A DNA stretch of 64,000 bases from CAVUDO01 sp963740255 (GTDB taxonomy: Bacteria > Actinomycetota > Actinomycetes > Mycobacteriales > Cryptosporangiaceae), in contig CAVUDO010000002.1 in the NCBI GenBank assembly GCA_963740255.1, positions 868,001-932,000 of the forward strand, written 5' to 3'. Numbering within the stretch: the first letter of the stretch is position 1; each line of letters begins with the position of its first letter. A program made the position numbers and the translations under genes. The notes below the pieces were generated by a model that saw nothing but the letters and a program-made list of their open reading frames with translations, was not told where the DNA came from and searched no databases. Shown piece after piece: positions 9,142-18,425 of this stretch.

Positions 9142-9933
9142 TCAGAGCACTTTGGACAGGAACGCCTGGGTGCGCTCGTGCTGCGGGTTACCCAGCACCT
9201 CACGTGGCGGACCGGCCTCCACCACCACGCCCTCGTCCATGAACACCAGGCTGTCGCCGACCTCGCGGGCGAACCCCATCTCGTGGGTGACCACCACCAT
9301 CGTCATGCCGTCCCGGGCCAGGCCCTTCATCACGTCGAGCACCTCGCCGACCAGCTCCGGGTCCAGCGCCGAGGTCGGCTCGTCGAAGAGCATCAGCTTG
9401 GGCTGCATCGCCAGCGCCCGGGCGATCGCGACCCGCTGCTGCTGACCGCCGGAGAGCTGTGCCGGATAGGCGTTGGTCTTGTCGGCCAGACCCACCCGGT
9501 CGAGCATCGCCAGCGAGCGCTCCCGGACCACCGACTTCTTCTCCCGCTTCACCAGGCAGGGCGCCTCCATGACGTTCTCGATCACGGTCTTGTGCGCGAA
9601 CAGGTTGAAGCGCTGGAACACCATGCCGATATCGCGACGTTGGGCCGCGATCTGCCGTTCCCGCAGCTCGTGCAACTTGCCGCCGCGCTCGGTGTAGCCG
9701 ACCAGCTCGCCGTCCACCCAGAGCCGGCCGGCGTTGATCTTCTCCAGGTGGTTGATGCAGCGCAGGAACGTCGACTTGCCCGAGCCGGACGGACCGATCA
9801 CGCAGGCCACCTCGCGGGGAGCCACCTCGAGGTCGATCCCGCGGAGCACCTCCAGCGGACCGAACGACTTGTGCACCTGCTCGGCCCGGACCATCGGCAC
9901 GCCGCGGCCTGTCGTGCCCTCGGCAGTCGTCAT
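9142..9933 (-). CDS. Polar amino acid ABC transporter, ATP-binding protein
   Basis: 263 residues of the GlnQ/ArtP class. Walker A is GPSGSGKST, the signature is [15 protein letters not shown], Walker B is [13 protein letters not shown] and the switch His is in [29 protein letters not shown] is the Q-loop region typical of polar amino acid importers. The ATG at 9933 overlaps the stop of the permease gene as ATGA, so the two are translationally coupled, and a GGGGGGAG ribosome site precedes it. With the permease and binding protein it forms a complete importer. An insert ([15 protein letters not shown]) after the beta-strand region is normal for this subfamily. The exact substrate (glutamine, glutamate or similar) cannot be told from this subunit. 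Confidence 0.93.
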   Translation of the reverse strand: MTTAEGTTGRGVPMVRAEQVHKSFGPLEVLRGIDLEVAPREVACVIGPSGSGKSTFLRCINHLEKINAGRLWVDGELVGYTERGGKLHELRERQIAAQRRDIGMVFQRFNLFAHKTVIENVMEAPCLVKREKKSVVRERSLAMLDRVGLADKTNAYPAQLSGGQQQRVAIARALAMQPKLMLFDEPTSALDPELVGEVLDVMKGLARDGMTMVVVTHEMGFAREVGDSLVFMDEGVVVEAGPPREVLGNPQHERTQAFLSKVL

Positions 9934-10904
9934 GACGCACTCCCCCCGGCGCCGCCGACCGGCGTCCCCGCCCGTAGGAAGGTCAGCCGGTTGCGGGCCC
10001 GGCCGGTCGGACCGAAGCCACGACCGAAGTGCCGCTCCAGGAAGTACTGGCCGACCATCAGCACGCTGGTCATGGCCAGGTACCACAGGCAGGCGGCGAC
10101 GAGCAGCGGGAACACCTGGAACGTCCGGGTACCGATGGCCTGTAGTTGGAAGAACAGCTCGTTGGTGACGGGAACGAAAGCGAGCAGTGAGGTGTCCTTG
10201 AGCATCGCGATCGTCTCGTTGCCCGTCGGCGGGACGATCACCCGCATGGCCTGCGGCAGCACGATCCGGCGCAACGTCTGGCCGCGGCTCATGCCCAGCG
10301 CCTGGGCGGCCTCGGTCTGGCCGGGGTCCACCGCCTGGATCCCCGCCCGGACGATCTCGGCCATGTACGCGCCCTCGGACAGCGCCAGCCCGATCAGCCC
10401 GGCCATGAAGCCGGTGAGCAGGTCCCGCGCGTCGATGCCGAAGAACCGTGCCTCGAGGTTGTCGAACCCGAACAGCGAACCGATCTGCTGGTCGAACGGC
10501 AACCCCAGCTCGAACCGGGAGTAGAGGATGCCGAGGTTGCCGAACAGCACCAGCAGCACCACCCGCGGCACCGCGCGGAAGAACCAGGTGTACAGCCAGG
10601 CCGCACCCCGCAGCACCGGGTTCGACGAGAGCCGGAGCACCGCGGCGATCACGCCGAAGGTGACCCCGAGCACCATCGCCAGCACGGTCACGAGCAGCGA
10701 CGTCCGCACACCCTCCAGCACGGGCGGCAGGAACATGTTGTCGAGCATGAACTGCCACTGGAACGCCTCGTTCGTCACGAGCATGTGGACGAACATCGCG
10801 GTCAGGACCGCGATCACGACGACGGCGACCCACCGGCCCGGATGGCGGACGGGCACGGCCTGAATTGCCTCAGGCCGTGCCCGCTCCGCCGCTTTCGAGG
10901 TCAT
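9930..10904 (-). CDS. Polar amino acid ABC transporter, permease
   Basis: 324 residues, ATG at 10904 with GAGGGAC just before it. Several membrane segments begin with [19 protein letters not shown]. The EAA loop, which docks to the ATPase, reads [24 protein letters not shown], the usual GlnP/HisMQ form. An extended segment (about residues 130-180, including [19 protein letters not shown]) between the early helices and the EAA loop makes it longer than minimal HisM-type permeases. It lies between the binding protein (35-base gap) and the ATPase (ATGA overlap). A single permease gene implies that a homodimer forms the channel. Confidence 0.92.
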   Translation of the reverse strand: MTSKAAERARPEAIQAVPVRHPGRWVAVVVIAVLTAMFVHMLVTNEAFQWQFMLDNMFLPPVLEGVRTSLLVTVLAMVLGVTFGVIAAVLRLSSNPVLRGAAWLYTWFFRAVPRVVLLVLFGNLGILYSRFELGLPFDQQIGSLFGFDNLEARFFGIDARDLLTGFMAGLIGLALSEGAYMAEIVRAGIQAVDPGQTEAAQALGMSRGQTLRRIVLPQAMRVIVPPTGNETIAMLKDTSLLAFVPVTNELFFQLQAIGTRTFQVFPLLVAACLWYLAMTSVLMVGQYFLERHFGRGFGPTGRARNRLTFLRAGTPVGGAGGSAS

Positions 10905-10938
10905 GTCCCTCGGTGGATGACCGTGTCCAGGATGGAGG

Positions 10939-11835
10939 TCACGGGTTGACGGCCGGGTCGGTGATCCCACCGGCCTCCACGCCCCACTTGGCCAGCACGG
11001 TCTTGTAGGTGCCGTCGGCGATCAGCGCCTTCACCGCGTCGGCCAGCGCCTGGGCGAAGTCGCCCTGCTCCTTCTTGAGCGCGTAGCCGTAGGGAGCGGA
11101 GTCGTAGATCTCGCCGAGCAGTTCGAGTTGGCCGTTGGTCTGCTTCACCGCGTAGGCGCCGACCGGGGAGTCCGCGAGCATCGCGTCGTCCTTGCCGGAG
11201 ACGACCGCGGCGGTGGCCTGGTCCTGGCCCTGGTACTGGTCGATGGTGATCGCGGGCTTCCCGGCCGTCGTGCAGGCCTTGGACTTCGCCGTCACGTCGT
11301 CGACCTGGACCGTGCCCTGCTGGACCGCGACCTTCTTGCCGCAGGCCGCCTCGACCGTGACGCCGGCCGGGTTGCCCTTCTTCGTCGCCCACTGGGTGCC
11401 CGCGGCGAAATAGCTCACCATGTCGACGACCTTCTTGCGCTCGTCGTTGACGGTGAACGAGGAGACGCCGACCTCGTACTTGCCGGAGCCGATACCCGGG
11501 ATGATCGCGTCGAACTTCGCGTTCTGGAACTCGGCCTTGAGGCCCAGCTTGGCGGCCACCGCGTTGAACAGGTCGACGTCGAAGCCCTCGATGGTCTTGC
11601 CGTCGGCGTTGAGGAACTCGTTCGGCGCGTAGGACGCGTCGGTGCCGATCACGAGCTTGCCGTCGGCCTTGACCGCGGCGGGGACCTTCGCCGCCAGCGC
11701 GGCGTCGACCGAGGTCTTGGGCTTGGCCGTGGTGGTGTCGGTGCTGTCGCTGCCGCCACAGGCGGAGAGGACGAGCGACGCGACGGCGGCCACCGCGAGT
11801 ACGCCGGCGCGACGGCCGGTCCGGGAGTTGAACAT
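10939..11835 (-). CDS. Polar amino acid ABC transporter, substrate-binding lipoprotein
   Basis: 298 residues, ATG at 11835 with GGAGG five bases upstream. The signal peptide ends in the lipobox LSAC, followed by a Gly/Ser/Thr-rich linker, so the mature protein is membrane-anchored. The body is a family 3 (SBP_bac_3) bilobal protein: LVIGTDASYAPNEFLNADGKTIEGFDVDLF marks the first lobe and KYEVGVSSFTVNDERKKVVD the Arg-containing ligand segment. The first gene of a three-gene operon, it is likely expressed most strongly. The ligand is a polar amino acid or derivative, not resolved further. Confidence 0.93.
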   Translation of the reverse strand: MFNSRTGRRAGVLAVAAVASLVLSACGGSDSTDTTTAKPKTSVDAALAAKVPAAVKADGKLVIGTDASYAPNEFLNADGKTIEGFDVDLFNAVAAKLGLKAEFQNAKFDAIIPGIGSGKYEVGVSSFTVNDERKKVVDMVSYFAAGTQWATKKGNPAGVTVEAACGKKVAVQQGTVQVDDVTAKSKACTTAGKPAITIDQYQGQDQATAAVVSGKDDAMLADSPVGAYAVKQTNGQLELLGEIYDSAPYGYALKKEQGDFAQALADAVKALIADGTYKTVLAKWGVEAGGITDPAVNP

Positions 11836-11954
11836 CAGTACCTCCGAAAGAGGGCCCGACCGGCGGCGGAGTGCGCCGTCGCGGCCGGAGTGGGCACGGA
11901 TCATGCTGTGCGGCCCGACCGATCCGCCGGGCGTGGCCGGGCGACCGGGGTGAG

Positions 11955-11976
11955 CCGCCGGGCGGGCGCCCGGCGG
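11955..11976 (-). terminator. Hairpin after livF
   Basis: Bases 11955-11964 pair with 11967-11976 (10 bp) around a 2-base loop, or 9 bp around 4. It begins 8 bases after the livF stop and precedes the amino acid transporter operon, so it plausibly ends the liv operon. No U-tract follows. Confidence 0.55.
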
Positions 11977-11983
11977 GTGGGCG

Positions 11984-12700
11984 TCATGCGACGCCCAGGT
12001 AGGCGGCCTTGACGGCGGGATCGGTGAGCAGATCCCTGCCGGGGCCGGTCTTGACGATCGAGCCGGTCTCCAGAACGTACGCACGGTCGGCCACCGAGAG
12101 CGCCTGCTGCGCGTTCTGCTCGACCACCAGCACCGTCGTCCCCTGGGCGTTGACCTCCTTGACCGTCGCGAAGATCTGCGTGATCAGCATCGGAGCCAGG
12201 CCCATCGACGGCTCGTCCAGCAGGAGCAGCCGCGGCCGTGCCATCAGGGCCCGCCCGATGGTGAGCATCTGTTGCTCGCCGCCAGACATCGTGCCGGCGA
12301 TCTGGGTCCTCCGTTCGGCCAGCCGCGGGAACAGCGTGAACACCCGCTCCAGGTCGACGAACTTCTCCCGGCCGCGCCGGTCCGTGCGGGCGTAAGTGCC
12401 CATCTCGAGGTTTTCCATCACCGTCATGCCGGGGAAGATCCCCCGGCCTTCGGGTGCCTGGGAGATGCCGCGCACCACCCGCAGGTCGGCGCGCAGCGTC
12501 GTGATGTCGTCCCCATCGAAGAGGATCCGGCCCCGGCTGGCCGGCCGCAGACCCGAGATCGCCCGCATCGTGGTCGACTTGCCGGCGCCGTTGGCGCCGA
12601 TCAGCGTGACGATCTCCCCCTCGGCCACCTGGAGGCTGATCCCGTGCAGCGCCTCGATCCGGCCGTACGCGACGGCCAGGTCCTCGATCTCAAGCAGCAT
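11984..12700 (-). CDS. livF: Branched-chain amino acid ABC transporter ATPase LivF
   Basis: 238 residues, ATG at 12700. Motifs: Walker A GANGAGKST, the LivF-specific SQAPEGRGIFPGMTVMENLEMG, signature MSGGEQQMLTIGRAL, Walker B LLLLDEPSMGLAP and the switch region VVEQNAQQALSVADRAYVLE. It pairs with LivG as the ATPase heterodimer of the high-affinity branched-chain amino acid importer. The start overlaps the end of livG by 11 bases, so coupling is likely; a GAGG directly before the ATG is too close to be a convincing ribosome site. Last gene of the livKHMGF operon. Closely related transporters also carry urea or amides, but urea-type clusters usually have other neighbours. Confidence 0.93.
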   Translation of the reverse strand: MLLEIEDLAVAYGRIEALHGISLQVAEGEIVTLIGANGAGKSTTMRAISGLRPASRGRILFDGDDITTLRADLRVVRGISQAPEGRGIFPGMTVMENLEMGTYARTDRRGREKFVDLERVFTLFPRLAERRTQIAGTMSGGEQQMLTIGRALMARPRLLLLDEPSMGLAPMLITQIFATVKEVNAQGTTVLVVEQNAQQALSVADRAYVLETGSIVKTGPGRDLLTDPAVKAAYLGVA

Positions 12701-13598
12701 CCTCGGGTACCCCCAGGTAGGCGGCGATGACCGCCGGGTTGTCGCGGACATCGGCCGGCGAGCCTTCGGCTATCTTCTTGCCGAACTCCAGCACCACGAT
12801 CCGGTCGGTCACGCCCATCACCAGCCGCATGTCGTGCTCGATCAGCAGCACGGTGTAGCCCTGGTCGCGGATCGCCCGGATCAGGTCCATCAGCTCGGCC
12901 TTCTCGGCCGGGTTGAAGCCGGCGGCCGGCTCGTCCAGGCAGAGCAGCGTGGGCTCGGTGGCCAGCGCCCGGGCGATCTCCAGCCGACGCTGGTACCCGT
13001 AGGGCAGGTTCCGCGAGGTCTCGTCGGCCCGATCGTGGATCCCGACGAAGCGCAGCAGGTCCATGCCGCGCTGGCGGCCGTCCCGCTCTTCCTTCAGGTG
13101 CCGGGGAAAGACGCCGAACAACGCACCCGGCACGCTGGTCTTGTGCCGGGCGTCGGCGCCGACCATCACGTTCTCCAGCGCCGTCATCTCGGGGAACAGC
13201 CGGATGTTCTGGAACGTCCGGGCGATCCCCAGCCGGGTGATTCTGTACTTCTTCTGCCCGCTGAGCTTGCGGCCGTCGAACCACACCATGCCGCTGGTCG
13301 GCTGGTAGACGCCGGTCATGACATTGAAGCAGGTGGTCTTGCCGGCGCCGTTGGGCCCGATCAGGCCGAGGATCTCACCCCGGTTGATCTGGAAGCTGAC
13401 GTCGTCGAGTGCCGTCACGCCGCCGAATCGCAACGTGACGCCGCGCACCTCCAGCAACGGCTCGCCGACCGGCACGTGTGCCTCCGGCTCCGGCAGCTCG
13501 ACGCTCTCGTCCACCACCGGCACGCCGAGATCGGCCACCGGACCCTCGTCTTCCTGCATGTCTCCGCCCGCGGCGGCGTTCGGGTCAGGCGTTGACAC
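12690..13598 (-). CDS. livG: Branched-chain amino acid ABC transporter ATPase LivG
   Basis: 302 residues. GTG at 13598 is chosen because a perfect AAGGAGGT lies 8 bases upstream, inside the end of livM; ATG at 13559 is weaker. About 45 acidic residues precede the ATPase domain, a longer leader than usual. Walker A is GPNGAGKTT, LivG-type IARTFQNIRLFPEMTALENVMVG follows, the signature region is LPYGYQRRLEIARAL (degenerate, as in LivG), Walker B is LLCLDEPAAGFNP, and it ends GVPEDAA. It overlaps livM by 14 bases and livF by 11. Confidence 0.93.
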   Translation of the reverse strand: MSTPDPNAAAGGDMQEDEGPVADLGVPVVDESVELPEPEAHVPVGEPLLEVRGVTLRFGGVTALDDVSFQINRGEILGLIGPNGAGKTTCFNVMTGVYQPTSGMVWFDGRKLSGQKKYRITRLGIARTFQNIRLFPEMTALENVMVGADARHKTSVPGALFGVFPRHLKEERDGRQRGMDLLRFVGIHDRADETSRNLPYGYQRRLEIARALATEPTLLCLDEPAAGFNPAEKAELMDLIRAIRDQGYTVLLIEHDMRLVMGVTDRIVVLEFGKKIAEGSPADVRDNPAVIAAYLGVPEDAA

Positions 13599-15171
13599 CG
13601 GCCTGCACCTCCTTCTTGCGGTCGGCGAGCTCGGTCGCGCGGCGTCGGCTGGGCAGCAGGCCCTGCGGCCGGAAGATGCTCATCACGATCAGCGCGAGGC
13701 CGAACGCGAGGTACCGCATCGCCTGGACGCCGTCACCGATCTCGCTGAGCGCGTACGGTGCGGACGCCCCGACCAGCACGGTGACGAGAGATCCGAGGAA
13801 CACCGTCACCTCTCCCCAGGGTCGCTCGCCGTACCGGGTCGCGAGTCGCCGGGCCACCACGATGAGGGTGACCCCCACGATCAGGGTCAACCCGATGCCG
13901 CCGACGAGCACCGGGGTGGTGTTCGTGACGGAACTGAGCAGTTCGGTCAGCGACGAGCCCACCGCGATCGCGACGGCCAGACCCAGCACCGCACCGGCCA
14001 CCATCGCCACCACTCTGATCGTCGTGGCCAGCAGCGTCGCGCGGCGCCGGATCACCGTGATGAGCAACGCGATCCCGAGCACCACGAACCACGCGACGAA
14101 GAGCGAGTCGTCGAACCCGCGGAGCCGCTCGGGCAGGTAGACGACGATCACCGCGCCGAGGATCACCCCGAACTTGTTCCCCGCGCCACCGATCACCACG
14201 GCGGACAGGAACAGGATCGAGGTCAACACGTCGAAGGTGTCCGGGTTGATGAAACCCTGGCGGCCGGCGAAGAGCGCGCCCGAGATGCCGCCCACGGCCG
14301 CACCGATCGCGAACGCCCAGAGCTTGAACCGGAAGGTGGGCACGCCCATCAGCTCGGCGGCGTCCTCGTCCTCCCGGATGGCCAGCCAGGCCCGTCCGAC
14401 CCGGCTCCGTTCGAGGTTGGAGACCAGCCACAGGACGAGCACGATCAGGCCGAGCACCAGCAGGTAGTAGGGCGTGGCGCTGAGCAGGCCGAAGATCGGC
14501 CTCCCCTCGGGGTACGGGCCGAGCACACCGAGGGTCAGCGTGTCCCAGATCCCCTCCCACGTCGTGCCCTCCGGGTACGTCCCCGGCGGCTTGGGAATGT
14601 TGCTGATGCCGGCGCGGCGGCCGAGCAGGTCGGTGTTGACGGCCGTGAGCCGGACGATCTCACCGAACCCGAGCGTGACGATCGCCAGGTAGTCCCCGCG
14701 CAACCGCAGCGTCGGCCCGCCGAGGACGACGCCGGCGACCATCGTGAGGACGATGGCGATCGGCACGCAGATCAGCCAGGGGTACTTCGTTGCGAGGTCG
14801 CTGTTGGGTGAGCCGAACACCGCGACGCCGTAGGCGCCGACGGCGAAGAATCCGACGTAGCCGAGGTCGAGAAGGCCGGCCAGACCCACCACGACGTTCA
14901 GCCCGATCGCGCAGAGCGCGAACACCCCCACCAGGAACAGCACGCCCGGGAAGTTGGTGTTGGGCGTGCCGATCAGCGGCACGCCGACGCCGGTGTTCTC
15001 CTTGAAGACCGAGTCGAGGTAGGGCAGCAGGGCCAGCAGCACCAGCAGCAGGAGCACCGGAATCCAACGGACCGGACGCGCCTGGCTGACCCACGCGCCG
15101 CGCAGGAGCGCGACGGTCCGCGATCCGACGGCGGCAACGGAATCGGCGAAGGCGAGCGGTGGTGTCGTCAT
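13585..15171 (-). CDS. livM: Branched-chain amino acid ABC transporter permease LivM, with a membrane insertion
   Basis: 528 residues, ATG at 15171 overlapping livH as ATGA, with GGAGGAG seven bases upstream. The LivM core is clear: GLNVVVGLAGLLDLGYVGFFAVGAY, GDYLAIVTLGFGEIVRL, the EAA-like loop AIREDEDAAELMGVPTFRFKLWAFAIG, and the usual C-terminal YLAFGLALIVMSIFRPQGL. LivM is normally about 320-420 residues. Here about 130 residues with roughly four hydrophobic segments (about residues 350-484) are inserted between YLPERLRGF and that C-terminal helix. The insertion is in frame and looks membrane-embedded; its role is unknown. Confidence 0.92.
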   Translation of the reverse strand: MTTPPLAFADSVAAVGSRTVALLRGAWVSQARPVRWIPVLLLLVLLALLPYLDSVFKENTGVGVPLIGTPNTNFPGVLFLVGVFALCAIGLNVVVGLAGLLDLGYVGFFAVGAYGVAVFGSPNSDLATKYPWLICVPIAIVLTMVAGVVLGGPTLRLRGDYLAIVTLGFGEIVRLTAVNTDLLGRRAGISNIPKPPGTYPEGTTWEGIWDTLTLGVLGPYPEGRPIFGLLSATPYYLLVLGLIVLVLWLVSNLERSRVGRAWLAIREDEDAAELMGVPTFRFKLWAFAIGAAVGGISGALFAGRQGFINPDTFDVLTSILFLSAVVIGGAGNKFGVILGAVIVVYLPERLRGFDDSLFVAWFVVLGIALLITVIRRRATLLATTIRVVAMVAGAVLGLAVAIAVGSSLTELLSSVTNTTPVLVGGIGLTLIVGVTLIVVARRLATRYGERPWGEVTVFLGSLVTVLVGASAPYALSEIGDGVQAMRYLAFGLALIVMSIFRPQGLLPSRRRATELADRKKEVQAGVNA

Positions 15172-16127
15172 GCGCGGCTCCTCCCCAGCGACTCGCCGAG
15201 GATGCCGGTCGGCCGGACCATCAGCACGAGGATGAGGAACACGAACGCGATCACGTCGCGCCACTGCTCACCGATCAATGCCTGCCCCCAGTTCTCCACC
15301 AGCCCGAGGAGGAGACCACCGAGCAGGGCACCGCGCAGGTTGCCGATACCCCCCAGGACGGCCGCCGTGAACGCCTTCAGTCCGAGCAGGAAGCCCGCGT
15401 TGAACTTCGTGACCGAGAACTGCAGGTCGTAGAGCACCGCCGCGACCCCGGCCATCAGGCCGCCGAGGATGAAGGTCCAGGCGATCACCCGGTCCTTGTT
15501 CACCCCCATCAGCGCGGCGGCGTCGGGGTCCTGGGCGACCGCCCGGATCCCGCGACCCAGTCGCGTGTGGCGGATGGTCGTGTCGAGGATGATCATGACG
15601 GCGAACGCGGCCACCACGATGAGGATCATCGTGTTGGTGACCGTCGCGCCGAAGAACGTGAACTGTGGCTGCGGGTCCACCAGGTTGCCGATCCGGGTGT
15701 TGTCGCGGCTGACGAACAGGCCCAACGCCTCAGAGATCGCGATGGAGGCGCCGATCGCGCTGATCAGGAACACCAGCGGCGGCGCGTTGCGCTTGCGCAA
15801 CGGGCGGTAGGCCACCCGCTCGACCACGAACGCCGTTCCGGCCGAGGCGAGCATCGCCGCGGCGGTGGCCACGGCGAGCACGGCGATCACCGTGAGTACG
15901 CCGGGGACCGCCTCGTCCGCGCCCACACCGAGCGTGCGCACCGTGAGGATGGCCGCGAAGGTGCCGACCACGAAGACCTCGGAGTGCGCGAAGTTGATCA
16001 GCCGGAGCACACCGTAGACGAGCGTGTAGCCCAAGGCCACCAGCGCGTAGATCGCGCCCTGGGTGAACCCTGTCGCAGACAGGTCCCAGAAGTTGTCGAA
16101 CAGGAAGGAAAAGTTCAGAAAGTCCAT
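15168..16127 (-). CDS. livH: Branched-chain amino acid ABC transporter permease LivH
   Basis: 319 residues, ATG at 16127 with GGGGAAC eight bases upstream. The sequence shows the LivH pattern: GAIYALVALGYTLVYGVLRLINFAHSEVF near the N-terminus, the RNAPPLVFLISAIGASIAI segment, the EAA-like VAQDPDAAALMGVNKDRVIAWTFILGG and GLKAFTAAVLGGIGNLRGALLGG. About eight hydrophobic segments are visible. It forms the membrane channel with LivM and is the first permease after livK, from which it is separated by a 103-base gap with a strong hairpin. Confidence 0.94.
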   Translation of the reverse strand: MDFLNFSFLFDNFWDLSATGFTQGAIYALVALGYTLVYGVLRLINFAHSEVFVVGTFAAILTVRTLGVGADEAVPGVLTVIAVLAVATAAAMLASAGTAFVVERVAYRPLRKRNAPPLVFLISAIGASIAISEALGLFVSRDNTRIGNLVDPQPQFTFFGATVTNTMILIVVAAFAVMIILDTTIRHTRLGRGIRAVAQDPDAAALMGVNKDRVIAWTFILGGLMAGVAAVLYDLQFSVTKFNAGFLLGLKAFTAAVLGGIGNLRGALLGGLLLGLVENWGQALIGEQWRDVIAFVFLILVLMVRPTGILGESLGRSRA

Positions 16128-16151
16128 CCGGACGGTTCCCCAGGGTCATGG

Positions 16152-16188
16152 CGAGGCCGGGCGACGGGAGTACCGACGCCCGGCCTCG
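16152..16188 (-). terminator. Intra-operon hairpin between livK and livH
   Basis: Bases 16152-16163 pair perfectly with 16177-16188 (12 bp) around a 13-base loop, inside the gap between the livK stop and the livH start. Such hairpins after binding-protein genes often reduce read-through or protect the upstream mRNA, giving more binding protein than permease. No U-tract is present, so partial termination or mRNA stabilisation is inferred. Confidence 0.6.
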
Positions 16189-16230
16189 TCGTGCTGCATT
16201 TCAGACGAGCTCAGTCACCTGAGCAGACCG

Positions 16231-17373
16231 CTACTTGATCTCCTTGACGGCGATGATCTTGTCGCCCTCGAACCGGTAGGCCCAGACGCCCTTGTCGGCG
16301 ACCTCGCCCTTCTCGTCGAACTTCACTCGCTTGGTCACGCCCGGCTTGTCGTAGGACTCGACGTGGGCGAGCATGTCCTTGCGGGTCGACTTACCGGCTC
16401 CGAAGCCGTCCAGGAACACGTTTGCGGAGTCGAAACCCTCCGCGGAGTACGTGGCCGGCTCGGCGTTGAAGGCCTTCTTGTAGTCGGCGGCGAAGGTGCC
16501 AGGCGCCTTCTCCGGCGGCAGGCACGGGCAGGTCACGATCGTGCCCTGCGCGTCAGCGGCGCCCGCGGACTCGATGAACTTCGTGTCCTTGACGCCGTCG
16601 CCCACGACCATGGTGATGCCCTTGCCGCCGGCAGCACCGAGCTGCTTGCGGAGCAGGCCCGCCTCGTCGTAGTAACCGCCGAAGAACAGGGCGGTCGCAC
16701 CCGATGCCTTGATCTTGGTGATCACTGCGGCGAAGTCGGTCTGACCGTCCTGCACCGTCGCGGTACCGGCCACGGCGGAGCCGAGGTCGGTCTTGACGAT
16801 GTCGGCAAGGCCCTTGCCGTACTCGGAGGCGTCGTCGACGACGAACACCTTCGCGGCCTTGAGGTCTTCCTTGATGTACTTCGCCGCGGCCGGACCCTGC
16901 GCCGCGTCGTTGCCGAGGATGCGGTGGAAGGTCTTCCAGCCGTTCTCGGCGAGCGCCGGGTTGGTGGCCGACGGGGAGATCATGGCCAGGCCAGCCTCCT
17001 CGAAGACCGGCACCGACACCTTGGTCTCACCCGAGAACGCCGGGCCGACCACACCGATGATCTTGGCGTCGCCAGCGATCTCCTGGGCCAGCGGAGTTGC
17101 CTTCTCCGGCTTGCCCTCGGAGTCGAACTTCTTCATCGTGACCTTGCAGTCGGCGTTCTTGGCGTTGTACTGGTCGACGGCGAGTTGAGCGCCGTTGGAG
17201 ATGTTGATGCCGAGCGCGGCGTTGTCGCCGGTCTGCGCACCCACGAACGCGAGCACCAGATCGCACTTCTTGTCGCCGCTCGCGGTCGTGTCGTCGCCAC
17301 CACCGCAGCCAGCCGCGACGATCGCGACCGCCGCACCTATGGCCGCGACGCGCGCGATGTGCCGTAGACGCAC
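16231..17373 (-). CDS. livK: Branched-chain amino acid ABC transporter substrate-binding lipoprotein
   Basis: Family 6 (LivJ/LivK) binding protein, 380 residues. GTG at 17373 is chosen because GGAGGT lies five bases upstream and the translation then gives a compact lipoprotein signal (RLRHIARVAAIGAAVAIVAAGC). An ATG at 17394 and a GTG at 17400 are also in frame. The mature part shows AFVGAQTGDNAALGINISNGAQLAVDQYN, GVVGPAFSGETKVSVPVFEEAGLAMISPSATN and FHRILGNDAAQGPAAAKY, the two lobes around the ligand cleft. First gene of the liv operon. An AT-rich TATATT lies about 80 bases upstream as a possible -10 element. Confidence 0.92.
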   Translation of the reverse strand: MRLRHIARVAAIGAAVAIVAAGCGGGDDTTASGDKKCDLVLAFVGAQTGDNAALGINISNGAQLAVDQYNAKNADCKVTMKKFDSEGKPEKATPLAQEIAGDAKIIGVVGPAFSGETKVSVPVFEEAGLAMISPSATNPALAENGWKTFHRILGNDAAQGPAAAKYIKEDLKAAKVFVVDDASEYGKGLADIVKTDLGSAVAGTATVQDGQTDFAAVITKIKASGATALFFGGYYDEAGLLRKQLGAAGGKGITMVVGDGVKDTKFIESAGAADAQGTIVTCPCLPPEKAPGTFAADYKKAFNAEPATYSAEGFDSANVFLDGFGAGKSTRKDMLAHVESYDKPGVTKRVKFDEKGEVADKGVWAYRFEGDKIIAVKEIK

Positions 17374-17610
17374 TAGAGACCTCCACCTGAACATGGGCAC
17401 GACGCCCCACGGCCACTGCCGGCCGGAGTCACGTGATCCCCCTGTGTGGCAGGAATATACGAGTGTGTCGGAGGCGTGGCCAGCATTACGGAGGGTCGTA
17501 ACAACGTCGTGACCACCGCAATATCGGAACCGAGCGTGACGGACTCACCTGAACCGGGCGATCTCGCGTCTCACGAGGTGGACGCCTGCCCGGGAACTCG
17601 GCCCGGGGGC

Positions 17611-18204
17611 TCAGCCGGCGGTCGGACGGGCCGCCGCCTCGACGACCGCCTCGGCGACTGCTTTCATCGTCGTACGCCGGTCCATCGCCGTGCGCTGGAT
17701 CCAGCGGAACGCCTCGGGTTCGGTCATGCCCTGCTCGGTCAGGTAGCCCTTCGCCCGCTCGACGAGCTTGCGCGCGGCCAGCCGCTCGGTGAGGTCGGCG
17801 ACCTCGTCCTCCAGGGCACGGATCTCGGCGAACCGGGACGCGGCCATCTCGATGGTCGGCAGCAGGTCCTTCTTCTGGAACGGCTTGACCAGGTACGCCA
17901 TCGCTCCGGCCGCGCGGGCGCGTTCCACCAGCTCACGCTGGCTGAACGCGGTGAGGATGACCACCGGCGCGATCCGCGCGGCCGCGATCCGTTCCGCGGC
18001 GGCGATGCCGTCGAGCACCGGCATCTTCACGTCCAGGATCACCAGGTCCGGACGGAGCTCCTCGGCCAGCAGGACGGCGCGTTCGCCGTCGCCGGCCTCC
18101 CCCACGACGTCGTAGCCCTCCTCGACGAGCATCTCCTTGAGGTCTAGTCGGATCAGCGCCTCATCCTCGGCGATGAGCACACGGCGAGCAGCGGTTCCGG
18201 CCAC
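17611..18204 (-). CDS. pdtaR: ANTAR-domain response regulator (PdtaR type)
   Basis: 197 residues, GTG at 18204 behind GGGGGAGG. An N-terminal receiver domain has the acidic pocket (AEDE), Asp58 in LVILDVKMP as phospho-acceptor, the Thr of ILTAF and the Lys of YLVKPF. A coiled linker leads to a C-terminal ANTAR domain (LTERLAARKLVERAKGYLTEQGMTEPEAFRWIQRTAMDRR), which binds paired-hexaloop RNA to prevent transcription termination. The mycobacterial PdtaS kinase is the usual partner; no kinase lies next to it here. It precedes the liv operon but has its own gap of about 240 bases. Which mRNAs it controls cannot be told from this window. Confidence 0.93.
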   Translation of the reverse strand: MAGTAARRVLIAEDEALIRLDLKEMLVEEGYDVVGEAGDGERAVLLAEELRPDLVILDVKMPVLDGIAAAERIAAARIAPVVILTAFSQRELVERARAAGAMAYLVKPFQKKDLLPTIEMAASRFAEIRALEDEVADLTERLAARKLVERAKGYLTEQGMTEPEAFRWIQRTAMDRRTTMKAVAEAVVEAAARPTAG

Positions 18205-18342
18205 GTGCCTCCCCCGTCCTCGTACGCGGCCGTCGGCGACGGCCCCCGGAGTGCGTTCCGGGGCAGCGTACCGGGATAAGCTGTTGTCGCTGTCCGTGCG
18301 ACGTCCCTGTCGTGTTCGTCACGGGATCCCGCCGCACGGCCC

Positions 18343-18425
18343 GCCGGGATGGAGGAATGGCAGACTCGGACGCCTCAAAAGCGTCTGCCCGAAAGGGCGT
18401 GCGGGTTCGAATCCCGCTCCCGGCA
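18343..18425 (+). tRNA. tRNA-Leu(CAA)
   Basis: 83 bases. The acceptor stem GCCGGGA pairs with TCCCGGC, the anticodon stem is GACGC/GCGTC around the loop CTCAAAA (anticodon CAA, reads UUG), and there is a long variable arm and a GGTTCGAATCC T-arm. The discriminator is A and CCA is not encoded. UUG is a rare Leu codon in such GC-rich genomes. Confidence 0.97.
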
